A stretch of 64,000 nt of DNA from Archegozetes longisetosus (GCA_018873245.2 JAEMBT020000007.1:4895129-4959128); one strand, 5' to 3'. Positions 47,571 to 62,783 are shown, numbered from the stretch's first letter. The notes: generated from the sequence alone by a model not told the origin. Numbers and translations are program-made.

Positions 47571-49342
47571 TGTCGTAAGCCTCGAATAGCATTTATATAG
47601 ATTTCTAAGCTTTTAAAAGACCTAATTTTGAAATGCTGTTAAAGTTGAAAAAATCGATAAATTTTTCGAGTTTTTCAAAATAGATTAATTTAATAAATGT
47701 GTTTTTGATCGAAAATCGAACTGAATGTTTGAAAATTGTAAGGCTTTTCATTGTGTATTGAAGGATTAGAGATTTGAACATAATTGAAACTTTCAAACTT
47801 ATTATAAAATGCATTCAAATGATAAATGCCAGCAAAAGTATTGAAATAATTCGTGAAATTTGAGATAATATTTATTTTTAAATAAGCAAAATCTATCAAT
47901 AGATGTGTAGATAGTATTACAAAGACTAGTATACGGTATCATTAATTTTGTTAAATTACAATTGAATGCTTTGCTTAACAAATTTTAGTCAAAAACTCAA
48001 AACAAAGAATACAGAATAAGAGTTTAGAGAATAGAATAAAAGTGAAGTTGAGGATATCTAATAAGCTTTTAGTGACTGTTGTTCTGGTAAAGAATTTTGT
48101 AAATATTAATTTTAGAGACAAAAATAGTTTGTTTGACGAAAAAATAGATGGACTGGCGTCTAAGCGACGCCCATTTAGATCATAACAAATAGTAGAATAT
48201 ATGGTAGAATATATTTCCATAAAAGTGGTCACTCACTAGAATCACAAGAAACTTGCTCTTAAGTCATTCTGAATTTATGTTATTTTCATTTGGATGTCAA
48301 CTGGTTTTCATTCTGTCAGAGGTTTACATTAATCTCCGATTCAAAACAGTTCACATGAAATACTAGTGCCATTAAAATAATTTCCACTCAAAATAGTTGT
48401 AATTTATTAACTCAATAAATACTAACTCAGTCGGAAAATGTTTTACGATAAGTCATAATCTAATGCTTTTATTAATTAGCAATATGGCTAATGAGGCAAA
48501 TAATTAGCGAATCATATTTTAATCTTTTAATAGATAGTTATGTCACTGTTTCACTTTTGCTATTTGTTTTGTGTCCTAACTAATTGGCTAACTTTACGAA
48601 CATTTTTACTAACTTTTATCAAAATGTATGTCATTTTGTGACTTTTATTTTAGGCTTAATACAAGCATTTTTCATCACAAACTATGTAAAATGAAATAAA
48701 ACGAACATAAGATGGTTTAAGCAAGAGATCATGAATTTCCTGAAGAACCTTTCAAAAGTTGTAATATTATATTCTTATTTTTAGATTCCAAAAAAAAAAA
48801 AAAAATAAAGTAACTCAACCTTTAAAGACTGCAATTGATAGAATGAAAGGTAGTTCTAGTGGAGTTGTGTACGAACACGTGTAGCCATAGAGTTCAAGAT
48901 CCTTTGATCATTGAATTTTGTAGAATTGAGCGACCGTAAACATACTTGCAGTAGTAGAGAGTAAATAGTGGTAGTAGTAGTAGTAGTAAAAGTAAAGAAT
49001 CGATTCATTCTAAACCTGCAAGTTCTCAATGCAGTGGATCTTCTCTGATTTCCCACGCTTTCCGTAATAGTATTCTCTATTGAATACCTTATCGTAATTG
49101 TAGTACTACTCGGTTTACTATCGCTACTCCCACACTTGAGGCTTATGTTCTAGAGATCTTTTTCTTTCGCTATAGATTCATGAATGAACACTTGTTATTA
49201 ACTAAATCATATTATAGTGAATGACTCTGAGGTGAATGAACTGATAGATCAAAGATACCTAAGTTCATGCTCTTATTGCATTCCAAGGTTTGTGTACTTT
49301 TTACAGACAAATGTCAATCTATTGCTCCACTCTGTAAATCAG

Positions 49343-49443
49343 ACTAGTAGTATACAAATATTCTACTAGTATATAAGTATTCTAGTATACAAATATTCTA
49401 ATATACAAATATTCTACTAGTATACAAATGTTCTACTAGTATG
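49343..49443. repeat. About 20-bp minisatellite
   Basis: About five imperfect units of ACTAGTATACAAATATTCT, some missing the ACTAG part. Confidence 0.85.
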
Positions 49444-50187
49444 CTGAGTTTTTAAAAATTCATTATCCATCAAAGCCAATGGAAGAAGTCCAGATGAACA
49501 TTCAGATGAGCATTTTGTGTGTTAAACTTTTTATTTTATAGCAACACATTTACGAATGCCACAAAAGGATTGAATTTTTATGTCTTAATCAAATTTTTAT
49601 ATTTGCTCATCTAAAATTATTAAATTAAGTAAAATTTTAGTGTTAGCTCAGTTGAAAAGTTAGTTCAGTTGAAAATAAATTGTATCCATATTTCGATATT
49701 TTTAGATGAATTGAGCAATAATTTAGCATTTCTAGAAAATTGCGAGCGAAAGCACAATAAAAATGAATAAAGGTTCTAAGAAATTGTATTGTTTAGAATG
49801 CGTTTGTGGTCTGTTTAACTTAATGTCATTTATGTTTTTCTATTCAAGTATTTATCATCAGTCTATTCGAAGGACTTTTTATTTTTAGTAAATAATAAGA
49901 TTCTCTCATATTTTCAAGTTTTAACGTTTCATTCACTGAATTCTTCTCTAAATTGTCGTCTATCTTGCATTGTATCACATCCAACACTCTTCCAAAATAC
50001 TCATCATTTCAATGAAGTCATTAAGAAATCTTAATCAGAGTTAGTACTCAATACATACAAACATTAAGATTAGAGAAAATGATTTGATATTCCAGTAGAA
50101 TGTTTTCAGAATCTCTGCTTAAGAATATATTTGATGTGAAAATTTATTCATTAAGAAAAAAAGTAATGGATCGGAAGCAGAAAGAGC

Positions 50188-50221
50188 GGAGAATATATGG
50201 AGAATATATGGAGAATATATG
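50188..50221. repeat. 11-bp tandem repeat
   Basis: GGAGAATATAT is repeated three times in a row. Confidence 0.85.
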
Positions 50222-52821
50222 ACTGGATATCACGTTTCAGTAGCACATAAATAATAAGAACTGATTTAAATTGGGAAACATGGGAATAATGTTGATCCAG
50301 ACTATGAAAAGAGTCAATAAAGAGTCAGCTGAAGTGAACAAATTTAAAGGATTAATAGTTGTCAATAAATCAGTTTTGTTTGTTAGTATCTGGTGACCTA
50401 AAATCAGTATTAGGCGATTCCTATTTCAATGAATTATATCCAGCGATCAAATAAATTTCTACTAAATGGCTAAGTATTTTTAAGTGTGTTTTTCTACGCT
50501 ATAATTCTTTTATTTAGTATTATTTATAGCTATATTATAGCATCAAATATAGGAACAAATAACAAGTAAGTAATAAAATACTTTTAACTTATTTCTCTTC
50601 CAACTAAAAACTTATTCTTTCTGGAAGTAGGACTTGACTTAACCCGAGTTAATCTTAAAGGTTTATTTATTAAGACATTCTGCTAGAAAATAAATATATA
50701 TAAACCAAAAACCTTTAGATAATAAGAAGAGAATAAGAGATTTAGCCAACAATGCAAAATCAAAGTGACAGCAGGACAGAGAGAAACCGCATTGCATTAA
50801 GTGATTGGAGGTAAAATAGCCGAAGCTATACAACTATAGAGGTTGTTAACCCACTTAGCTATCAAAAGAACTATTCATTCACGTCGTACATATAATAGGA
50901 GAATCGCTACAATATTGCACAATAGCTTTGTGTCGCTTTCTCTATGATTGATGACAAGATAAGAATCATTTCGGACACTTTTACCACCGGTTAATTTGTC
51001 ACAACAGGGAAACCAAAGAATATTCTGTGCTTCATACGAGAGATAAGGTGTATGTATGTCTCGTACAAATTAGTACAGTTGAAAACAAAGACACTTGCTC
51101 TCATCAATGCCAAATCGATGCACGAACAGCAGATTTTCAAGGATTTCCGAATTGATTTAGTGATTTATAGCACAAATCACATCATTTAGATATGAAAAAA
51201 TGACCCAATAGTCACTCAATTTTGATGCTGTCCCTGCTTTATCATCTTTGAGCATCAGGCATTAAAGATGTCTCTGCTTTCAACTATACTGAACTCTACT
51301 CTATTAGTGTACTAAATCAGTGATACCAACTTGTGCTTATGATGGATGATATACAGTGGTAATTTTACTGTCAGATGATTGATAAGAAGTTTGTTTAATG
51401 AATTTAATTAGCTGTTTTCAACTCAACATTTGGTTTATCAATGAATCACATTTATAACCCTTTATTTATAAAACATTTAGTTAACCTAAATTTAAAAGTT
51501 TGCATTAATTCATGTTAAATGACTACATTTGAATAATTGATTACTTTGAAGGATTTACTTAGCTTTGGTTTATGCGAATTATTTAGTGTTAGAAAACTAA
51601 ATAAATCACTTGATAACTATACTTCACTATATCGATGCAAATATGAGTTCAACTCTATTTATAGGGTTGAGCACTACTTTATTACTCAAGTTACTCACAT
51701 ATTCCATATCATAGTAATTTGACTTGACTTTTTGGTCAAAGTTTCTCCTATTCTCAATCTCAATCATTCTTTCAGGTTATGACAAGCGGTTGCTCTTTTT
51801 TGAAAAATTGCAAAGCAATCAGAGAATTGAACTGTGAGTGCACTGAGTAATATAACTCTTCAAAATCCCTAAAGATAGTTGAGTTGAAAAACATTTTTCT
51901 GGTCAACCCATAAACATTTTTCGATAGTTCAAAACCAAACGTGTCCAACATCTCAATTACAACTAGGAATATATTCAAGTCATGTTTTTTATTTATTTAT
52001 AAAATTAAAGCTTTTCAACTGTCATATTTTAAGACATGGCATTAATACAGAATGTAATAACAGAATCTTAAATTTAATTGTATGAAATCAATTTAATAAA
52101 TTCGTATTTATTCACAAACTATGTGTGAGATATCAGAACATTTGATTCTCTTTCTTGAATACTATCATTATAAATTGTACTGAACCAAAACGTAATTCGT
52201 GGCATGACTCACAAAAATAACGTCACTGGTTAATCATATGTTGCAATACTAAATAGACGTAAAGGGCAAATTTAGAAGGGGGCGAATCTCTAGACATCTA
52301 ACACATAATTAGTGAATAAACACATTTGTGCTCGTTCTAGTAATAACTGCTTTCAGTAGACAGCAAGCATTTTTTGGTGAAATATAATTTAATGAATTTA
52401 TGTCACGTCTTTTTGTGTGAAGCTGCAGGATTTGAGACTAGATCACAATCCTTCATATAGAATAAGCACTCGATTGACTATTATAAGTAAACTGATAAAG
52501 CTCAATCAAACCCATTGCCTATCCAAAAAATACAATAAATATACGAGAAAAGCTTCAAAACGATGGTTAATCTAATATAAATACTCTGAAGATAGTGTAC
52601 TCTCAACAATAAGATGCTTCATTTGGATCATCATTTGCAATCAGATGAACTCAACTTTTCTATCATAGCACAAGTCGGCTAAGAGAATACTCAGCTCAAA
52701 ATCGTCAAAACTTTCTTAATGATAATTTGATTCTTAACCTAATCCTACTGTAACTGGAAAATGATGTATATTCAATAGGAATTGCCACAAGTTTTATCAC
52801 TAAATTAATTACCGATTTGAT

Positions 52822-52975
52822 TGGTTTACCGACAAAAAAGTTATAAATTGCATGCACTTAAGTGCTTTCTAAAAAGCAATACAAAAATGCCATAGAATAC
52901 ACAGTTAGATTGTTGTTGATTTGCAAAAAGCACTTAACTGCATATTCAAATTAGACAGGTTTGACTGTATACAGA
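52822..52975. mobile_element. MITE of the AACCTGTCTAACTTGAACATG family, second copy
   Basis: The right end reads GCACTTAACTGCATATTCAA then ATTAGACAGGTTTGACTG; read in reverse it starts CAGTCAAACCTGTCTAAT, resembling pogo/mariner-type ends. The left end is a degenerate inverse (GGTTTACCGAC ... TGCATGCACTTAAGTGC). Related to 42404-42520. Confidence 0.6.
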
Positions 52976-55900
52976 ATATGTTATACGCCACTGATTGAAA
53001 GCAAGCTCTTGAGTTGTAATTTATATGAGACATCCTTTCATACAAAACAAAGTAATGGAGAAGTAGTTACTGAGTGGAGTAGAGCAAGCACTAAATCAAT
53101 AGAAAACATTGTTAGTTGATGACTTATTGCATATTCTAGGAGTTAATGTCTGATCGAGTGGGGTCTCTCGCACTTGCATCAGATTATATGTGATTTGATG
53201 GGAAGAGTTGCAATTTAAAAAATACCATAAAAACGTTTTCCTACTTTGTTTAATGCTTAAATATTTGATATGCAATATTTTCTATCCATTTATGAAACTC
53301 AATATGCTAGTTCATGCTTAAGTTACATAAGGCGAATATTTTTCTTTCAATATGAGATTCTGCTAGCAACTCTATTTTCAAGAATCTGATTTTTTCTTCT
53401 TTTTTCACGATAAACCTTTATCGTTACTGAAAATTCTTCTTTTCATTAGTTTATAACTTTTATTTTTCATTCGCATAGTATCGCAGCAAAACTTAATTAG
53501 CAATAAATCAGAACAAAATTGAGTGGTTTACTTGGAGAAAAAATCTTTATTGACAGTGAATTTATTAAACGGATAAAAAAGTTAAATTGTCGACTTGAAA
53601 ATGTTTAAAATAGAAAATTGGTAAGAATTTCTAGTTTAATTAAATTAACTACTAGACAGTGGTAGATGGTATCCATCACTACAACAATACGAGATTTATT
53701 ATTAATTGACTTACATTAAGCCAATTCTTTTGATATAATAGTTGGTGTGCATTAGAGCACAAATCAATAGCCACTAGGATTACATATTTATAACAATTAC
53801 TATTTGCACATATTATTTCATTACTGCATAACTGAAAATCAATACACAGTCAGAAGTATAGTATAATCTAAATTCAATTTGATGACCTACTTGTCAACAT
53901 CAATACTTAAGCCACAACTGTTTGCTGTACCGCCTAAACACTCTTACTAAACAATCTTACGCTTAACTCCTTTTTCTATAAAGTTCAGCTCATTTGTTCG
54001 TTTCTGAACTTTTATTAATGCTTAAAAATCATTAGTTCAGGTTTCAGCAGTTGAATATTGTGAAAATCAAAATATTAGTGCCGTATCTATCGATTCGTGA
54101 TAAAATGATTTATTGAGATTTGTTTATATTATTTATCTTTGAGTTTGAACATGAGAAATGAATTGTTTAGATACTAAATGTTCTAGAATAATTTGGTTTG
54201 GATAACCAAACCAATAAACGTAACTGTTTGTGGCTAAAAGGCTACTCGAATTCATTTATACTTAGCTAAATACTGAAAATCCAATTTTGCTGACATACAA
54301 CTAATCGGCTTTCATGTAAAAGTAGATAACAGAAGTTACATAAAGCCCAATTAAATTTATTAGATTTTCAGATCTAATCCTGAGATTCAATTTATAACGT
54401 CACGAATTAAAGCTATTTGATCTGACCTCAGAAATGTTCAAAGAAATTGTTGAAAAATGTTTCTTTTAGAACCTTATAAGCTAATTATAACCTTGATGAT
54501 GATTCAAATTTGATTTTTTCATAAATATTTAAAAGTTTTACTCGAATAGGCTATTAAGCTTTCGATTAAAAGCACGACTTCGATCAATTATTTGAAAACT
54601 AACGATATTAGTGAAAGTAAATTTGAAATTCAATTTTCAAACCAACAAGCCTCTAATGAAAAGAATTTTCTATGAAAGTGGTAAATAATAATGTTCAATA
54701 TGGATATAATTGCCTGAATCCTGTTTTCCTCAACAATATAGATTTAAATCTTCCACAAAATTAAGTAATTCTTATTTATTAAAGCTTTTGATGCATTAAA
54801 CCATATCTTGGACCATAACTCTTAACTATTCGTCGTATCTGATAATGCGATAAAACAATTTTGTAAATGACTTTATACGCGATGGTACGATTGCCTTTTT
54901 GGCAGTTGACAGAAAAATAAATGCATCAGCATTTCTATAATTATCAAATAGAGAGAAGATTGAGATAAAGCGAAATAAGAAAGTATTGCGTTAGCAAAAC
55001 ATAACAGTAACACGAAGTTCAACCGAGATTCACTTGTCAATGAAAATCTAAGAAAAGAGACTGCATTGTTTTGATCAGATATATATAATTATAAGTATAA
55101 AACTAGAATAGATAGTATATTTTACTATATGTATAATTTAGTAGAACTTCTCAATAAGTACTTCATCCTATAAGCTATTATTAGGGTGAAGAAAATGTTC
55201 ACTTAAAACGCCAAACCTGTCATGAATGACTAGCACATCTTTAAACTTGACTTATAAAAGTTAATTATTTTCGAGCATCAAATTTCAACACAAGCATTAT
55301 ATGTTTATGAGTTAGACTGCAATGAAAAGATTTATGGTTAGCAATCAAATTGGAGCTCAATCTTATCCAATAGGATGATTTAGAGTAATTTAGATTTAAC
55401 TAAAATCTTTAATACTGTTTATTTTCAGTTCGTTTCAACTCAATTAGCTGTAGGAATGTTTAAACGTGTATATACTTCAGAATAGGAAATAAAGAATAAA
55501 AACAAAATAAAATAAACTTTTTATAGGAATAGCAGCTATTTTAGGGGTAGGGATAGGGCACAGGTTTTAAATTATTCGTAGAAAAGCACATGGCTTCAAA
55601 TCATCTGTAACTGTCGGTTCTTTCTTTAACTTTTCGATTCGCAGTCTTTATTATGATTTATTGAAGTTAAATGTGTTCAAATACTCTAAGTAAATTGAAT
55701 AAAACTTTTTTTTATCAGCATTACATTTTTAATTCTTTCCTATCAATACAATAGAAGATGTTCTTCAGGTAATCTTCTATTCAGTAAATGGATGCAAAGT
55801 TTTCTTCTAAAAAAGATGAGAGTTATGGATTAAACGATATGTTGAGCGTAGCGATGATTGCGCAAATGAATTATATAAAAAATGCGGTAGTGTATGGTAA

Positions 55901-57370
55901 GAATGAATATTTGAAAGCAAAACATAATTAGAGCATTACAGTAAACAAGTTAGTTTATTGGGGCAAATATTTGATTAATCTTAATTAAGGCGTAAATTAG
56001 ACGAGTTTTAAGAGATTAGTATTGATGACTTCTAAATTAAATCTCTTCTTTGATACCTTTGCTCGTTTATCAAAATATAATTTAATCAAAATTAATTGAA
56101 TGACTGAATGGATTGATTTAGTTTATTTAAAAGTAGCATGATAGAAGCTGGGAAAAGGCTCAGTTTACTATATTTGTAACAGACATCAGTTTATTCTTGG
56201 CTCGAATCGTAAAATGCAAACTTATTGTCCTAAATATTCTCAAAATATTCTTAGGATATTCCTAAAATATTCTAAATTGGTACATATTCTAAAAACTTAT
56301 AAAGTTTTTATTAACATAAGTAGCGTTATGTAAGGCAATAAAAAGTAGTCTTTATAATGCAATGGGATAATAGAAAGTCTGGTAACAAAGTATTATGATT
56401 TGATGCGATCAGACAAGCAAAAGTAAAATGTGAGTTTGGGGCGGATTGAAACTCGACTCGATTTCTATACCGTATCTCTAGAAGTGCCTTACGAGAAAAT
56501 ATCGATCTCAATTGAGACATAGAATGATACAAAAGAAAGATATCTAAATGAAAAATTTTTCAAATACAAAATTCTCCAAATAGCTACGTTTCAGTTTATT
56601 TTTAGCCTTTAGCTACTTCTCTATATAGCCCCAAAACTGAGTGTCTTGAGTAAATTTCAATTTTTTACTGAAATTCATTTTCATCTGCTCCACCCAAACA
56701 CGATATCCAATATTAATAGTCGAAAATAATTATAAGCTTTTGTTATTATCTAATGAAAATTATAAGTTCTATAAGGTCTTAATAATAGCTGACAATAGAT
56801 TTAGTTTATTGCTAGAAAAAGTTTTTTTTATCAGACTTGAATGGTTGCCCAAATGCTTGCAGCCTTAAATTGAAAAGTTATGTTAACTGGTTTTTTAGGA
56901 CATAAAAACTGATTCTCACGAGTAATAATAATAATAATCTGAAAACGATTAGGAAGTGCTAAACTTTAACCTTTAATAGAATAATGATGTGTTATGTAAA
57001 ACCACTAAATTTTCACAAAATGCTCAGAAAAATAAAGCTAATTTTATCGATGTTTCATCTAGCTCATAAAGATATACTACAATGTTGACAGAAACAATCA
57101 ATTTAAGCATATTAATAAATGTTTGCTTAAAACACATGCATTGATAATCTATTTTTAAACTAACACACGTTCAACAATAAACCTAATTATTTTTAGTCAA
57201 ATTAATCACATAAGCTTTGAAACACAACATTAATTTGATTGATATCTCAGTTATTTGGTGGTAATATAGAGAATTTAATAAAGTATCTGAGCGTATCATT
57301 TTATAAATTCAGGTAAAATAGAGATATCTTTGCGGATTTACGACATTTGGTCGACTCAAATGTCACTTAC

Positions 57371-57487
57371 ACAGTTTAAGTCTTCCAAATCCTTCAAATC
57401 CAGCACTGAACTACAATTTGATCTCCCAATAACTCTCAATAAACTTAAACACAAGAAAGTCTGGAGAGCTGGCAAAACTTTGCTTGG
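57371..57487 (-). other. Possible Leu-rich exon
   Basis: On the minus strand, an open frame reads VLPALQTFLCLSLLRVIGRS then NCSSVLDLKDLEDLNC and stops at a strong donor TGT|GTAAGTG. It looks LRR-like. It ends in phase 0 and so does not join directly to the first LGR1 exon found (phase 2). It could be a separate exon upstream of LGR1, another gene or chance. Confidence 0.25.
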
Positions 57488-59397
57488 GTCAGTACAGTAT
57501 TAAGAATTTGATTGACTAAATAAAAAATAAATCAATTAATCTATTAATCAGTAGGCATGAGAGAGTTGTAGAAACGGAATGGTATCGGCGATAATGAATT
57601 ATTTGTCGGACTATAGCCGAAGAATGAAGAAGAGATAGGCGGCTGAACGTCGCCTTTCATGCAATACATTATAAATCTCGTTGCACTCACTCTATTCATC
57701 TATCGTTTAGGATAATGTCAGGATTGCTTGTTTGATTACTCTCTAATACATGACTTCAGTTACTCTCTTTGATATTTTATACATTAGAAAATTGAATCTT
57801 ATCTTCCAAAATATTCTTTCATTTTTTTTCTTTCTTTCGGATTATCTGAAACTATGTGTAAAACATTGATAAACATTTGATGTCTGCTTTCTTAATGGAA
57901 ATACTAATCTTGAATATAAATTAAAAATTAAAAACTAGTGAAAGAGGTTAAATCAAATAAACTTATCTAAAGAAACAAAACGTTTTTTCTCAATGTGTTT
58001 TATAAAGCAATTTGATTTTTATAGAACTGTTAAGTTTTATAGACTTGGTATTCAGCACTAGTAATTGAATAAAGTTTGAAAATTTATTCAATTAAATTAT
58101 TTGCTTTCTTCAGAAAAATTCATTTCTCAAATTGCAAAGAAGAAATTATCAAACTTTATAATTTCTATCAACTAACTATAAAATAAGTTTTTATTAGTCA
58201 CTCATTCTCTATTACAATTGAATCTGATATTTAGAATTGATTTTGTGGAACTCAATAAAAAAAGCGATAAAATTGAAATAAACTTTGGCCTAAAAAAGCA
58301 TTTCCATCTGATAAATGAAAAAGTTGATTATTTCTTATAGTATTGTCGAGATTGTTTGACAGCAGGAATCCAGATATTTCATCCATGCTCCAAGACCAAT
58401 AGTTGCGTAATCCAACTGTTGGATTCAATGAAGAAATGTGAAACTTGGTAAACTTGAAGCTCTAGTAAATTGTCTTATGCAGATGAAATAATAAATAATA
58501 ACATGATATAAAATACTAATAAATACTAACATAAATGCTTTAGTAATGAAATTGAAGTAAAAGGTTTATGACTTGTTTGGGCATAAAGAAAGAACGAGAA
58601 CTGCATGGTATAACTAATGAAAGGTCAGTGTTGTAGCATAGAATGGCTAACGGTTTAATTTGCGTAAACTGGATGGCTTGCGTGAGAGTCAATATTCGGA
58701 TATGAGAAGTGATTGATTGTTTGGAGTGAATGCTTGTATAAAGCTGTACAATATATCACTGGTGTTGGTGCTGTCGTATCGGTTTCCATTTCTTTCAATA
58801 GGATTGTTGTTAGATGAAAATTCAAAACAGTTATCATACTAGATAAATATGAGTTGTATTACTTGGCTATTAATTTCTATTGTAGAACATTTGGTTAGAA
58901 ATTGATTAAATGATTAAATATTGATTTGATAGATTCTAATTAATATGGAGTTGTATAATTTTATGTAATAATTGGCTGACAAAGGAAATACACAATACAT
59001 AGTAGCTTTGATTGCCTTGCTATACACTAATAAGTTTACTACACCCATCATCAAATAATAAGCACTCAGTTGAACAATAGAATCGATTCTGATTTTGGTA
59101 TTCTTCGCATCGAGAAGTATTGCAAGAAAATATTCAATAATGACTGCAAGAACATTATTACTGTTCATTTATGTAATGCAGAAGTACTATTAGGCATATA
59201 TTGTTTCTTTTGTTTTTAAACTTTTGGGATATAGATTACAGACAGTTATGAAAAGAAATGGCAGCAGAACAGTTTCTCAGTTTATTGTAGCAATCTAGGC
59301 CATAAAGTCAAATCTTCATCCGTCATTCAAATATGACAACTTAGAGTGGTCTCGCTGAATCTCATTCTGCAATTCAACTTTCATTTTGATTTCAATC

Positions 59398-59399
<2 letters not shown>

Positions 59400-59448
<49 letters not shown>
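59400..59448. repeat. (TC)n microsatellite
   Basis: A pure TC run of about 49 bp. Confidence 0.95.
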
Positions 59449-59450
<2 letters not shown>

Positions 59451-60361
59451 AATCAATCAATCAAATACACTATCTGATTGAAGCACTCAATCTAATACAG
59501 TCTTAATCACTTAGATGCTCTATTGTTATTACCATTAGATCTTTTCAAATTAGGTTCCGAAGAGTATTGAGAAAATAAATTTTTCGAGTGATGACTTTTA
59601 GTAAATTTTGAAAACTAGAAAAGAGGACGAATTAATTAACTGTTAAACTAAATATTTGTGTATTAATTTAAAATTCAAACTAATGCAACACTATTACAAG
59701 CAATGCTTTACTACTTGTATGGTATGTGAAAATTGCTTTAATTAATAGTCAACTTAATGAACATAACAAATTAACTGCATGTTTGCCACATATAAGATAT
59801 AGTACATCGAATGCGACAAAAAACCCAAACGCATTAGGTTTAAAGTGTTCAAATTGATTAGATATTTGGTTGTTATTAACAAAAATGAGTCATTTATTAT
59901 GTTTTAATCATAAACATTTCCGTATTTGTATTCTTAAAAAAGTTCATTTATAGGTCAAGTTATTTATCTGCCTCAGGAAAATGTATTTAATTATGGCTTT
60001 TTAAATATTTATTCTTATTTTTTTCAATACATTATTGATCCTTTTGGCAGTTTATTTCAACATAAATAATTTTCACTCAATTAAATACTTCACAACAACA
60101 TTCATTTCACAACATTATTCACTTAACTTAGAAGTAGCGCATTAAATTCAAACTCAATTTCAATCTCCTTATATTGAGTGCTCCTTTACTTTATAAGTTG
60201 TTTTGAGATATTATTCAATTTTATTATCTTTTAATGACTGTTTCAAGTGAAAAGTTCGAATCGAAGTATTGCTGAAAGTATTGGATATCATGCTCCTATA
60301 AATCTGTAAACTAAACAATTACGACAGTGTTGATCAATGTTAATCAACATATCGTGTTTGG

Positions 60362-60416
60362 AGTGCTATTGAGTTCTATCTCTGAAACAACATTACTGAT
60401 AGAACGCAATAGCACT
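60362..60416. other. Hairpin with 19-bp stem
   Basis: AGTGCTATTGAGTTCTATC at 60362-60380 pairs with GATAGAACGCAATAGCACT at 60398-60416 (one mismatch) around a 17-base loop. Either a MITE relic or a small-RNA-like hairpin. Confidence 0.6.
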
Positions 60417-60688
60417 GACCCGAAGATAAACTTGTCAATAGTAGGAAAGGCCATAACAGTAATAAATCATAGTATTGACTAAAATCATGTATTTCTTCGT
60501 TAAATCATTAGTTAATCTTAATGAAGGTTGAAATGAGATAATAATAAATTGGTTTGCTTTTACTAATCTACCAATAGGTCACTGCTTCTCACTTTGCAAA
60601 CTTTCACTTAACTTAACTTATTTCAAATTTAAATTTACATTTTCTGATCAAAATATTCAGCTTGAAGTTTCTCATAAACTTAGCCATC

Positions 60689-60723
60689 ACACTGCGAATC
60701 CACTGCGAATCCACTGCGAATCC
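60689..60723. repeat. 12-bp tandem repeat
   Basis: CACTGCGAATC(C) is repeated three times without mismatch. Confidence 0.9.
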
Positions 60724-62755
60724 TTTGAGATTTTCAATCATTTTGGTAGTGATCAAATAGAAATACTACTGGATCCAATGGCAAAATGAATCTTAGGTTC
60801 TTTGATAGCGAACTACATGATAGTTAACAATAATTATAGCTGTCTCACCAATCACTTAATGATTGATCATTTTCTCAACAATCATACATTTGTTTACTGA
60901 GCATCCCTTTTCTTAATTAGCGCTCCCGAAGTGTCAATTCAACTACAGGAATGATAAAAGAAGACATTGATTGAATAAACATTGGATAGACATGTCGAAG
61001 ATATGTCCAATTGTAATTTCGATCATATGGTTAGAGAATAAGCAAGAAAAGTTTAAGTATCCAAATAATAAGAATGTGTTTTGTATTTGCTAAAAACTTA
61101 GAGATAATTTATTCATAACTGGTGTCGGATTAAAAGATCATCAATAAAGTTTAAGCTAATCTAGAATAATATGTTTTCTCAGTTTGATAGTAAAGCAAAC
61201 ATTATTAAACTATTCCAACATTAATATTAGAATGTCATCTTAACAATGAGTATTTTTCTAGTCAAAATCTACACCAATTTTTTAAGGCTTTTTCACTCAT
61301 TAAAATGAAATTTCACCGCAAAAGTTTAAATAATTATATGGATTTCAGGCGTAAGAGTAAAGTATAATATTGAGATGACGAGCGGAGATCAGAATTTAGA
61401 TAATTACAGGGCATTCATAATAGTAAGTGACATAAGCATTGAAAGTATAATGACTTTTGGAAGTTAGTATTCTAAAAACGTGCCAATTCGTTACAAGCAA
61501 ATCTAGGATTAATTTGGTGCTACCTTAAGGCGAAAGCTACATTATTTTCCATAATACCAATTAGATCATTATTTATCCAATCAACAATTAATCTTCATTT
61601 AGATCAACTTTGTAACCAAGTTAATTCTATTTAACTAATTCACTTGAAAATGATTAAAACTAAATGAGAAACTGTTGTTCTAACTGGTTTGTCACTATAA
61701 GCTGCCAATTGATAATTTACAACTTTAGCAGGAATATACTGAACAAGTTAAAGTTGAGAAAGATTTATGAACTGAAGTGAACAGGCATATGTTGGTACTT
61801 TCTTAGAGATATCGATTGTAATTAATTTTTTCAAGTATTTATAAGTATCTCACTTGAAGAGATTCCTAATGCAGAAAATCTACTTTAATTTTAATGTCGA
61901 GTATTATATCAATCGATATGAGTACAAAACCCTTTCTTAAACTACAACAGCCATTCGCTTAACTGAACCTTCAATTATGATTCACAGATATGAGACATTA
62001 TTCTGAAAATAAATTACATCTCAAATCCTTTAAGCACTAAATTTGATGGCATAAGATTATAGTTTGGATGTAAGAAAATTCATTGAAAACCGTTTGAGGA
62101 TATCGGCAGACAATGTTTTACCAGATTTATTACATGATGCTAAATGTGATTAATGTGTAATCATGTTTAAAAAACAAATTATTCACCAAATTTTCATCTG
62201 CAAGTCACTGAGAAATAACAGAAGTCTCTAATCAGAAGGGAATCGGTGTTAATAAATAAAGCTTTAGATGCTATAAGTATGTGTTTGCCAGAGGCTCAAC
62301 AACAATCCATATAAGATTATTGACCGGTATATAGATTCGCAAATGGATTTATTTGCTTATTTGACAAAAGCCACATTTCTCGCAACCTTATAATTATGAA
62401 TGTATCGCAAAATATCTCTTATTCTTTTATTTGCCAATATCTATACATGTGTTCAAGTATCTCAACAGCAAGTTTTAAGGGCTTTCACCCCATTTGCCAT
62501 TTGATTTCTAATTCGATCGTTTGAATAAGAAGTCGGTGAGAAACAGGCCTCAACCAAAGTTCCTATAATACCGCAAATAAACCAACAATTATACAGAGCT
62601 TTAATGAGGTGCTTCTTATCTTTAAAAGTACACCAAACAAATTGCTACATTTTCACGAAGTTCTCTCTCTAATTCATGAATATTTCATCAATAACAGGAA
62701 GATTTTTCAAAACTTTTGCCATAGATCCACCCCTGGACAATCGGCTTTTCAGTAC

Positions 62756-62783
62756 AATAGTATTGCTATTCAGCAATACTATT
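62756..62783. other. Perfect 12-bp-stem hairpin
   Basis: AATAGTATTGCT and AGCAATACTATT flank a 4-base loop. Not followed by an obvious T-tract or gene; function unknown. Confidence 0.6.

Larger units (their letters stand above)
47571..52821. other. No gene recognised
   Basis: AT-rich. It contains poly(A) at 48790-48805, a TAG run near 48970-48988, minisatellites at 49343-49443 and 50188-50221, and no exon I can support on either strand. The open frame 48856-49056 (-) is translated TAG repeat and flanking sequence. Confidence 0.4.

Noticed and set aside
48856-49056. 66-codon minus-strand frame with a Thr run
   Set aside because: The Thr run is a translated TAG/CTA microsatellite; the rest has no recognisable motif.
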